Shown piece after piece: positions 1 to 4,372 of a stretch of 6,009 bases of DNA. Position 1 is the stretch's first letter. The number at the start of each line of letters is the position of its first letter. Position numbers and translations under genes: made by a program. Origin of the DNA: Candidatus Hydrogenedentota bacterium (GTDB taxonomy: Bacteria; Hydrogenedentota; Hydrogenedentia; Hydrogenedentales; SLHB01); contig PWNM01000327.1 in NCBI GenBank assembly GCA_003557825.1, positions 1 to 6,009 on the forward strand, in the 5' to 3' direction. Below the pieces are notes generated by a model. It ran no database searches, was not told the DNA's origin, and saw only the letters and a list, made by a program, of their open reading frames with translations.

Positions 1-94
1 GCTCGAGAGTACATTCAGGACATACGACATGGTCCGCTGGAGCGCTAAATAGTTTACGGCATTTACGGCACTTAAGAATGCTCACCCGATTCAT
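1..94 (-). CDS. Zinc-ribbon protein, N-terminal part (runs off left edge)
   Basis: Only the first 31 residues lie in the window; the frame is open to the edge. The peptide has two CxxC knuckles, C9-R-K-C12 and C25-P-E-C28, separated by 12 residues. That is the layout of a small structural zinc ribbon. The ATG at 94-92 is chosen because GAGGAA lies exactly 7 nt upstream (102-107), inside coaE. An in-frame GTG at 85-83 has no comparable site. The gene overlaps the last 23 nt of coaE in another frame, so the two are very likely co-transcribed and translationally coupled. The start recalls small zinc-ribbon regulators such as the YvyF/flagellar-operon type, which open with a CxxC then LF then CPxC pattern, but 31 residues cannot settle the family. 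Function unknown. The CDS and zinc ribbon are well supported; the specific family is not. Confidence 0.72.
   Translation of the reverse strand, partial: MNRVSILKCRKCRKLFSAPADHVVCPECTLE
53..70 (-). repeat. Perfect tandem 9-nt duplication coding for Cys-Arg-Lys twice
   Basis: Two adjacent identical copies of TGCCGTAAA (minus strand) sit at 70-62 and 61-53. Read in the frame of the zinc-ribbon gene they give C-R-K-C-R-K, so the repeat itself creates the first CxxC metal-binding knuckle. It is seen directly; chance or codon preference for a repeated motif is an alternative to recent duplication. Confidence 0.85.
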
Positions 95-737
95 TGCGCA
101 GTTCCTCGATAATCAACTCCGTCTTCGATTGCAGTTCGGCAAGTGAGCCGTTGTTCTCGATTACCCAATCAGCCAATGGAAGCTTGCATTCGGGCGGTGT
201 TTGTGCCTGTACCCGTTTTACTGCTTCCTCGCGCGTCAGCCCCCGTTGCTCGATTAACCTCCGAATACGCACCTCTCGTAAACAATGTACCACAATCAGA
301 CCATCAAGGAAATTGCTTTTTTGTCTATCCTCCGCCAAGAGTGCCGCATCGATAATGATCAAATCATGGCCTTCTTCAATACACTTAGCACAACGACGGA
401 CAACTTCGCGCTTGATCAGGGGGTGGACAAGAGCGTTTAGCTGGTTCAGAAGACGGGGATCACCAAAAACGAGATTTCCAAGTTTTTTTCGGTCGATTGC
501 GCCGTTTGTACAGATGCTATCGCCGAATGCATCCATAACTGCGGTTTCTGCAGCCCCTCCGGGATAGAGCAACTCATGGCCTATTTGGTCGGCGTTAATG
601 ACGGGAATACCATGGTTCAAAAATACCTTGGCCACCTCGGATTTTCCGCTTCCTGTACCCCCGGTTAGACCGATAATCCGAGTCTGTTTCTCAGAGCTGA
701 CCGGCATATCCGGAATAAGGCCCATATGCTTCCGCAT
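72..737 (-). CDS. coaE: Dephospho-CoA kinase
   Basis: CoaE is the last enzyme of coenzyme A synthesis: it phosphorylates the ribose 3'-OH of dephospho-CoA with ATP, in the cytoplasm. From the ATG at 737 the protein is 221 aa, close to the usual 200-210 plus a short N-terminal extension. Visible motifs in order: P-loop GGTGSGKS (26-33), the NADQIGHELL segment (48-57) matching the family's ADxxxxxLL stretch, HPLIKR (105-110), DAALLAE (130-136) at the family's P/A-LLxE site, the lid helix QRGLTREEAVKRVQAQ (164-179) and ADWVIENNGS (189-198), the typical AD-x-VI-x-N-x-GS end. A GTG at 743 is in frame, but GGGAGG (745-750) is almost adjacent to it and 7 nt from the ATG at 737, so the ATG is preferred. 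ATGs at 725 and 707 lack good ribosome sites. It is first in a unit with the overlapping zinc-ribbon gene. Confidence 0.97.
   Translation of the reverse strand: MRKHMGLIPDMPVSSEKQTRIIGLTGGTGSGKSEVAKVFLNHGIPVINADQIGHELLYPGGAAETAVMDAFGDSICTNGAIDRKKLGNLVFGDPRLLNQLNALVHPLIKREVVRRCAKCIEEGHDLIIIDAALLAEDRQKSNFLDGLIVVHCLREVRIRRLIEQRGLTREEAVKRVQAQTPPECKLPLADWVIENNGSLAELQSKTELIIEELRNESGEHS
102..107 (-). promoter_or_regulatory. Shine-Dalgarno GAGGAA for the zinc-ribbon gene
   Basis: The minus strand reads GAGGAA, then 7 nt, then ATG at 94-92. The site lies within the coaE coding sequence and decides both the start and the existence of the overlapping downstream gene. Confidence 0.65.
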
Positions 738-744
738 ACTCACG

Positions 745-750
745 CCTCCC
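745..750 (-). promoter_or_regulatory. Shine-Dalgarno GGGAGG for coaE
   Basis: The minus strand reads GGGAGG, C, GTG, AGT, ATG. The GTG is only 1 nt from the purine run, while the ATG at 737-735 is 7 nt away. The site therefore argues for the ATG start and against the upstream GTG. Confidence 0.65.
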
Positions 751-869
751 GTGTGCTATCCCAAGCTTGTTGTAATCACAGTATACTAAATTCGGCTCGA
801 TTATTCCGAATGCATCCTAACCTAATACGAGTTGAAGCATTTGGATTGGTTGTTGCAATATGCTTTATT

Positions 870-874
870 GGAGG
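870..874 (+). promoter_or_regulatory. Shine-Dalgarno GGAGG for the GYF_2 membrane protein
   Basis: GGAGG lies 5 nt before the ATG at 880 and 8 nt before the ATG at 883. It falls inside the reading frame that would be used from an upstream TTG at 832, which has no such site, so the shorter protein is preferred. Confidence 0.65.
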
Positions 875-879
875 CCTTA

Positions 880-1380
880 ATGATGAGAGTTTATTTTGGG
901 CGAAATGCTACCGCTCTTTGGATAGGTATCATTGGAACACGACAGGCGCAAGCATTCCCATCGGATATGCTGAAACCGGATATGACCTCTATCTTGATCG
1001 ACGGTTCGCTTGGCCTACTGTGCGGAATGCTCCCTTTGTTCATCATAGGACGACGTTCCTGGCCCGTTGCGCTCCTCGGCTGTTGGCTATGCGTCGGCGC
1101 GGCCCTTTCGTTGGGCCCCTTTAGCGCCCTACTCATTGCGGTACTCGGGGCAGGCATCGGGCTTTGGATTCCAGCACCGTCAGGGAATGCGTCAAGCATA
1201 CCGGCCTCCCATAGAACTATATTCCTATATGCTGATGGCAAGAAACAGGGGCCTTATACCAGAGCAGAAGTCCTCACTCTATGGGAATCAGGTGCGTTGG
1301 ACGAAACAACCCTCTACTGGGAGCCTGGCCTCGACGACTGGCGTACGCTGGCGGTTGGGATCGTGGCCATGCGAAATTAA
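880..1380 (+). CDS. Membrane protein with three hydrophobic segments and a C-terminal GYF_2 domain
   Basis: From the ATG at 880 the product is 166 aa (165 if the ATG at 883 is used). After a short N-terminal stretch, three hydrophobic segments are visible at about 42-57, 62-79 and 82-97, rich in Gly, Leu and Ala and likely membrane-spanning. A Ser/Pro-rich linker (98-112) leads to a domain at about 114-157. This domain has the GYF_2 (DUF4339) signature: IFLY, then D-G-K-K-Q-G-P-Y (119-126), L-x-x-L-W-E-S-G-A-L (131-140), and a closing W147...W154 pair. GYF_2 domains are thought to bind proline-rich or other peptides and are commonly joined to membrane segments in bacteria; the partner and role here are unknown. 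The gene converges on the lipoprotein gene, with stops 3 nt apart and no room for a terminator between them. Domain call firm, function open. Confidence 0.82.
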   Translation: MMRVYFGRNATALWIGIIGTRQAQAFPSDMLKPDMTSILIDGSLGLLCGMLPLFIIGRRSWPVALLGCWLCVGAALSLGPFSALLIAVLGAGIGLWIPAPSGNASSIPASHRTIFLYADGKKQGPYTRAEVLTLWESGALDETTLYWEPGLDDWRTLAVGIVAMRN

Positions 1381-1383
1381 TAC

Positions 1384-1944
1384 CTACCGTCGGCTTACTT
1401 CCCCAGACCGCCCATCCCAAACACCGCGGGAACCAAAATCGTACCGGTAAACATCACGACCCTGGGTATCGGTCATGATGTCAGCCGACGCCGCTTGCGC
1501 CTCCGTGCGTGTACTGAATCGTTCGCTCTGGTACACTCGGTAGTCGTAGCTAATGGTTCCCACATATCCGCGACCGCCCGAGCTGCCGGCCCGGCTCACA
1601 GGTACTGCATCCAAGGGGTAAAAACTTTCGTATACCTTCACTTCTTTGTAAAAGTGCCCTTGAAGGCTGCCGGCCTCCTGAAATTTGACCTCGCCATGGC
1701 GATTGGCGGCATTCATCCGGCGCATTTCAGCCTCGCCCACGTCTTGAAGACTTTCCATCACGCGGTCCGATACGGATTCATAGCCCTCGGGGCGATCACC
1801 CATGCCAAAGTCATACCGCACCTTCTCCATAACCTCGCCAGGCGTGCGTTGACAACCGACTGCGCCAACAAGCAAAGCGACCAGAATCATTGGTATAATC
1901 CACTGTTTCAATGCAATCTCCCATTTCGTCGTCATGTTCGTCAT
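1384..1944 (-). CDS. Putative lipoprotein of unknown function
   Basis: The 186-aa product begins with a positively charged, then hydrophobic segment (about 15-29) ending in A28-V-G-C31. This is an acceptable lipobox, although the -3 residue is Ala rather than the favoured Leu. Cleavage would leave a 156-residue mature protein starting at Cys31-Gln32. I recognise no family. The mature part is hydrophilic, with a central helix-prone region (about 55-80) and a C-terminal Tyr/Arg/Gly-rich part likely to be beta. The pentapeptide RYDFG occurs twice, at 43-47 and 167-171, near the two ends of the mature chain. The ATG at 1944 is taken as the start although only a weak AGAAG lies 9 nt upstream; an in-frame ATG at 1935 is the alternative. 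A strong promoter lies just upstream. The gene is monocistronic as far as can be seen, converging with the GYF_2 gene. Confidence 0.82.
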   Translation of the reverse strand: MTNMTTKWEIALKQWIIPMILVALLVGAVGCQRTPGEVMEKVRYDFGMGDRPEGYESVSDRVMESLQDVGEAEMRRMNAANRHGEVKFQEAGSLQGHFYKEVKVYESFYPLDAVPVSRAGSSGGRGYVGTISYDYRVYQSERFSTRTEAQAASADIMTDTQGRDVYRYDFGSRGVWDGRSGEVSRR

Positions 1945-1964
1945 TGTAATGCGCTTCTGTACAT

Positions 1965-1993
1965 ATGATAGCCTAGGACAAGATACCAGTCAA
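1965..1993 (-). promoter_or_regulatory. Sigma70-type promoter for the lipoprotein gene
   Basis: On the minus strand a -35 TTGACT (1993-1988) and a -10 TATCAT (1970-1965) are separated by exactly 17 nt. Each hexamer matches the housekeeping consensus at five of six bases. The start of transcription would fall near 1958, leaving a leader of about 14 nt before the ATG at 1944. This is the best promoter in the window. Confidence 0.68.
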
Positions 1994-2018
1994 CGATCGC
2001 ATGCCCGGTCTACGATCG
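1993..2018. promoter_or_regulatory. Two ACGATCG copies 19 bp apart next to the lipoprotein -35
   Basis: ACGATCG occurs at 1993-1999 and again at 2012-2018; each contains the 6-bp palindrome CGATCG. The first copy abuts the -35 hexamer of the lipoprotein promoter and the second lies upstream of it. The spacing is about two helical turns, so a dimeric or paired regulator could bind on one face. The arrangement is seen; the operator role is inference. Confidence 0.35.
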
Positions 2019-2075
2019 GTAATTTGGGAAGGACTATTAGCAAAAGCGGGATTGAGACTGTTTTCGTTCATCGGG

Positions 2076-2105
2076 TTTACGCGCTCCAGTCGCTTTCGGT
2101 ACACT
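2076..2105 (+). promoter_or_regulatory. Candidate promoter for the four-gene plus-strand operon
   Basis: TTTACG (2076-2081) and TACACT (2100-2105) are 18 nt apart, each matching the housekeeping consensus at four of six bases. Transcription would begin near 2112, just ahead of the 2117-2135 hairpin. It is the best plus-strand candidate before 2166 but weak on its own. Confidence 0.4.
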
Positions 2106-2116
2106 AAATCGGCGTT

Positions 2117-2135
2117 ATCTGCGTCCTGCGCAGAT
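2117..2135 (+). promoter_or_regulatory. Perfect 7-bp hairpin in the presumed operon leader
   Basis: ATCTGCG (2117-2123), a 5-nt loop, and CGCAGAT (2129-2135) form a perfect stem. No T-run follows on either strand, so it is not an intrinsic terminator. It lies 30 nt before the TTG start, leaving the ribosome site free. It could be an operator or a 5'-end RNA structure stabilising the mRNA. Confidence 0.4.
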
Positions 2136-2151
2136 CCCATATGAGCTTGTG

Positions 2152-2157
2152 AAAGGA
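2152..2157 (+). promoter_or_regulatory. Shine-Dalgarno AAAGGA supporting a TTG start
   Basis: AAAGGA is followed by 8 nt and then TTG at 2166. The in-frame ATG at 2184 has only a short GAG before it. The site therefore favours the rarer TTG start codon. Confidence 0.5.
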
Positions 2158-2165
2158 TAATCGAT

Positions 2166-2654
2166 TTGTTAAGTTCCAATGAGATGCGGGAAATCTACCT
2201 GCGTACCCGGATAATCCGGCGACCAACCTATGGAATTGTAAGCGGTTATCATGAGTTGCCCTATATCTGTCTGGGGGAATCCTTTGAGCGGGATCATGAG
2301 ACTACGCAGGTACGAGGTAAAGTGCAGGTCTCTCCTCGGTTTTTAATCCGGCCTGAGCACCTGTCGCCCGATTACGCCGAAGTTTTCGGCGATGAAATCG
2401 TCGACATTGAGCTTGCAGGACGCCTATTTGGATTCATGGGATTTCGCAATAAGCCGGTGGAATGCAAATCGGAGCATCTGGAGGTTACCAATGTAAGTCG
2501 CTCAGTGGAGCATGTCATGTCCGATGTCCAAGATGAAATGGAACGAGCTGAGGATATTACGACCAGCTTGATTCTGACGCCCGACAGCCGTTACTTCCCG
2601 ATTTCCATCGAACGATTTATTTCAACCATATTGGAAGACGAGTTTTCGGTCTAA
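2166..2654 (+). CDS. Hypothetical protein, first gene of the operon
   Basis: The 162-aa product (TTG start; 156 aa from the ATG at 2184) matches no family I recognise. It has no signal peptide or membrane segment and looks cytoplasmic. The N-terminus is basic and Arg-rich (R8, R13, R15, R18, R19), followed by a mixed region containing Y-x-x-L-P-Y-I-C-L-G-E-S (28-39). The C-terminal half is acidic with a Glu/Asp-rich helical stretch (about 112-130). The sequence IELAGRLFGFMGF (81-93) is the most hydrophobic part and is too short and broken for a membrane helix. It is followed after 34 nt by the coiled-coil gene on the same strand, with no terminator visible between them, so co-transcription is likely. 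Codon usage appears like its neighbours. I can name no role. Confidence 0.78.
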   Translation: MLSSNEMREIYLRTRIIRRPTYGIVSGYHELPYICLGESFERDHETTQVRGKVQVSPRFLIRPEHLSPDYAEVFGDEIVDIELAGRLFGFMGFRNKPVECKSEHLEVTNVSRSVEHVMSDVQDEMERAEDITTSLILTPDSRYFPISIERFISTILEDEFSV

Positions 2655-2688
2655 CAACATACAGAGTACAAAAGGAACAGAACCACCT

Positions 2689-2961
2689 ATGAAAAGCGCC
2701 TATGAACTGGCCATGGAACGACTCGAGCGCGACACCGGCCCAAGCAAAAAACTGACAGACGAGCAGAAGGCCCAGATCGCCGAGATCGACAATGCCTATG
2801 AAGCTCGAATCGCCGAGCAACGGCTGCAATACGAGTCCAAATTGTCTAGCGCAACCTCCATGGAGGAGATAGAATCGTTGCGCGCGGAAATGGCCGACGC
2901 GATCGCGTCACTCGAGGCCGAACGTGACGCAAAAAAAGACGCCATCTGGAACGCCAGCTGA
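2689..2961 (+). CDS. Small coiled-coil protein of the MKSAYELAMERL type
   Basis: The 90-aa product is almost wholly charged and helix-forming: Glu, Lys, Arg, Asp, Ala and Gln dominate, with Leu/Ile/Ala at heptad-like positions from about residue 22 to 85 and only a short non-helical stretch around D15-P18. There is no signal peptide or membrane segment. The N-terminal phrase MKSAYELAMERL followed by K-K-L-T-D-E-Q-K resembles, from memory, a conserved hypothetical protein of Planctomycetes and Verrucomicrobia-like bacteria, of unknown function. AAAGGA lies at 2671-2676, 12 nt before the ATG, a rather long spacing. The end of the gene overlaps the next one by 38 nt. The order and overlap suggest it works with the membrane-anchored protein that follows, perhaps as a cytoplasmic partner, but this is inference. 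Confidence 0.87.
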   Translation: MKSAYELAMERLERDTGPSKKLTDEQKAQIAEIDNAYEARIAEQRLQYESKLSSATSMEEIESLRAEMADAIASLEAERDAKKDAIWNAS

Positions 2962-4372
2962 TCCCCCCAACGCTCTAACACCGTTGCCGCCAGCACGACG
3001 GGGCTGGGGAAGCCTGTTGCTTGCAATCCTGCTCATAGGGGCCTGGTTGTTAGCCGATGACGGTCTGCAACGTGGCGCTCCGCACGGGGGATTTCATGGC
3101 CCCGCTCCATCGGTTATTGTTTCGGCGGAAGAGTTTCCCCGTTTCTGGTCTGAAAGCAATGAAACAGCGACGATGGCGCGCTTCAAAGAGCATTGGCCCG
3201 CGCCCCTGGAGTCCGTCCAGCTGGATGTACGGCAGACAACCGGTATTCGGCCCACCCCGAGCCGTTGGCGATTTTGGTTGGGACGGCGCATATTGGTCGC
3301 AAATACGCCGGAAGGGTGGGGTATCTGCGTTTATCCCGGTCTAGCGATTCGCCTTTTGAGCCCTTTGTTCCGGCCCGATGCCGATGGTGTTCGACAGTAT
3401 GGTTCGTATTTTTTTGTCCGACGGGATGGCTATCTGATTGCCTCTCTTTCCCGCGACTATGTCCAAGCCGCCTTGACCGGACCTTCGGTCCCTCGCGAGC
3501 CGCTCGACGAACAAGCTTCGCTGCGTATACGGCGTCCCGAACCACCCGAGGCGGACTTTCGAGTCTATGCTGAGACCGGGGTTCCTGTATCCGGCCGGGT
3601 GGCCATGACCCTAACATCACGGGAACGTCCGCTGACATTGCCCCATGTCTGGCCGATACCCCCCATAGCCCAGATTAACACAAGCCGCTTGTCGGATATG
3701 CGGGCCATATGGATGGCCATGGAAGCCATGATACCCGCTACTCCTGAATGGGAAGCTATTCGGGAAGCCGCAATGGAAAAAGTCGCACACTGGGAGCTCG
3801 GTGATTTGCCTGCAGGATACGACCGCATTGTCGACGAATGCGCTCTGGCGTTGCTCGATGTAGAACAACACGGCATGCTGCCGTGGCCTGATCTTGCGCT
3901 TATCATGCGGAGCCCTCGGGCCATCCGCGGACCCCATCCGCTCGAAGCATGGGTCGAACCGTTACCACGAATGCCGGCGGAATGGCAAGGTCAGGCGGGG
4001 CAACGAGCCTTTCTTCTGGGCGAGGCGCTTACCCTTTGCCTCGGAAGGCATGACCGAGACTGGTATCTCACAAGCAGGGAGCCCATTATGGCGCGTTTGG
4101 CGGGAAAGACCGAGAATGGGATCGAGCTGGATGCCGACGCTTATTTCAGTGTTGATTGGGCCGGGCTGCTCGACGAAATCGAACCCTTGCTCACCCAAGC
4201 CGCGGAATGGCAGCTGTTACCCGTCATGGGACCCCAGGAATTCCATGCGCAATGGGGACCTCGGCTCCAGGCTATGCGCTCACTTGGAACACTACGCCTA
4301 GAGGGACAAGCGGAAGGACTTTGGCTCGTTTTCGAAGGTATGCTCGCGGAGGCCGACCATCGTGTTCCTTAG
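2924..4372 (+). CDS. Single-pass membrane-anchored extracytoplasmic protein, DUF3352-like layout
   Basis: The 482-aa product has a short Pro/Ala-rich cytoplasmic tail ending in R25-R26, one membrane segment (about 28-44) and a roughly 435-residue domain that would lie outside the inner membrane. The GTG at 2924 is supported by GAGG (2914-2917) 6 nt before it, within the coiled-coil gene; the genes overlap by 38 nt. The exported part is Trp-, Pro- and Arg-rich. Two related segments are visible: G-Y-L-I-A-S-L-S-R-D-Y-V-Q-A-A-L-T-G (169-186) and D-W-Y-L-T-S-R-E-P-I-M-A-R-L-A-G (379-394). Each ends a hydrophobic strand and starts a helix. This spacing recalls the two-repeat, N-terminally anchored layout of DUF3352-type proteins of unknown function common in Planctomycetes-like genomes, but identity is too low to assign by eye. 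No catalytic motif is apparent. Its end overlaps the next gene by 11 nt. Confidence 0.85.
   Translation: MTQKKTPSGTPADPPNALTPLPPARRGWGSLLLAILLIGAWLLADDGLQRGAPHGGFHGPAPSVIVSAEEFPRFWSESNETATMARFKEHWPAPLESVQLDVRQTTGIRPTPSRWRFWLGRRILVANTPEGWGICVYPGLAIRLLSPLFRPDADGVRQYGSYFFVRRDGYLIASLSRDYVQAALTGPSVPREPLDEQASLRIRRPEPPEADFRVYAETGVPVSGRVAMTLTSRERPLTLPHVWPIPPIAQINTSRLSDMRAIWMAMEAMIPATPEWEAIREAAMEKVAHWELGDLPAGYDRIVDECALALLDVEQHGMLPWPDLALIMRSPRAIRGPHPLEAWVEPLPRMPAEWQGQAGQRAFLLGEALTLCLGRHDRDWYLTSREPIMARLAGKTENGIELDADAYFSVDWAGLLDEIEPLLTQAAEWQLLPVMGPQEFHAQWGPRLQAMRSLGTLRLEGQAEGLWLVFEGMLAEADHRVP

Larger units (their letters stand above)
744..879. promoter_or_regulatory. Divergent intergenic region between coaE and the GYF_2 gene
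   Basis: Both flanking genes read outward from this stretch of about 136 bp, so it should hold both promoters. No pair of elements is convincing. Candidates are TATACT at 782-787 (usable on either strand because it sits in AGTATACT, but without a good -35) and TTATTC (801-806) with TAATAC (823-828) at 16-nt spacing for the plus strand. A 6-bp inverted repeat, ATTCGG (790-795) and CCGAAT (806-811) with a 10-nt gap, lies between them and could be an operator or chance. The TATACT block is part of a longer sequence resembling one upstream of the 2166 gene. Confidence 0.35.

Noticed and set aside
94..567. 157-codon plus-strand frame across coaE
   Set aside because: It is a shadow of coaE, whose P-loop and family motifs are unmistakable on the other strand.
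738..743. GTG at 743 as the coaE start
   Set aside because: The GGGAGG run is only 1 nt from it, too close to function, and fits the ATG at 737 instead.
790..811. 6-bp inverted repeat ATTCGG/CCGAAT as an operator or terminator
   Set aside because: The 10-nt gap and short arms make it easily accidental, and no T-run follows. It is recorded only within the intergenic entry.
832..879. Extension of the GYF_2 protein to a TTG at 832
   Set aside because: There is no ribosome site before the TTG, while GGAGG is ideally placed for the ATGs at 880/883. The extra 16 residues add no recognisable feature.
1381..1383. Bidirectional terminator between the convergent GYF_2 and lipoprotein genes
   Set aside because: Only 3 nt separate the stop codons, and I saw no stem followed by a T-run at either gene end.
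1495..1968. 157-codon plus-strand frame opposite the lipoprotein gene
   Set aside because: It is antisense to a gene with a lipobox and a good promoter, and its product has no consistent motif.
1973..2179. 68-codon minus-strand frame with a TTG start between the lipoprotein and the operon
   Set aside because: It has no ribosome site, runs through the lipoprotein promoter and the start of the 2166 gene, and its product shows no domain-like pattern.
3183..3638. Long minus-strand frames across the 482-aa protein gene (also 3565-3937)
   Set aside because: Arg/Pro/Ser-rich products without domain character, typical of the reverse strand of a GC-rich gene.
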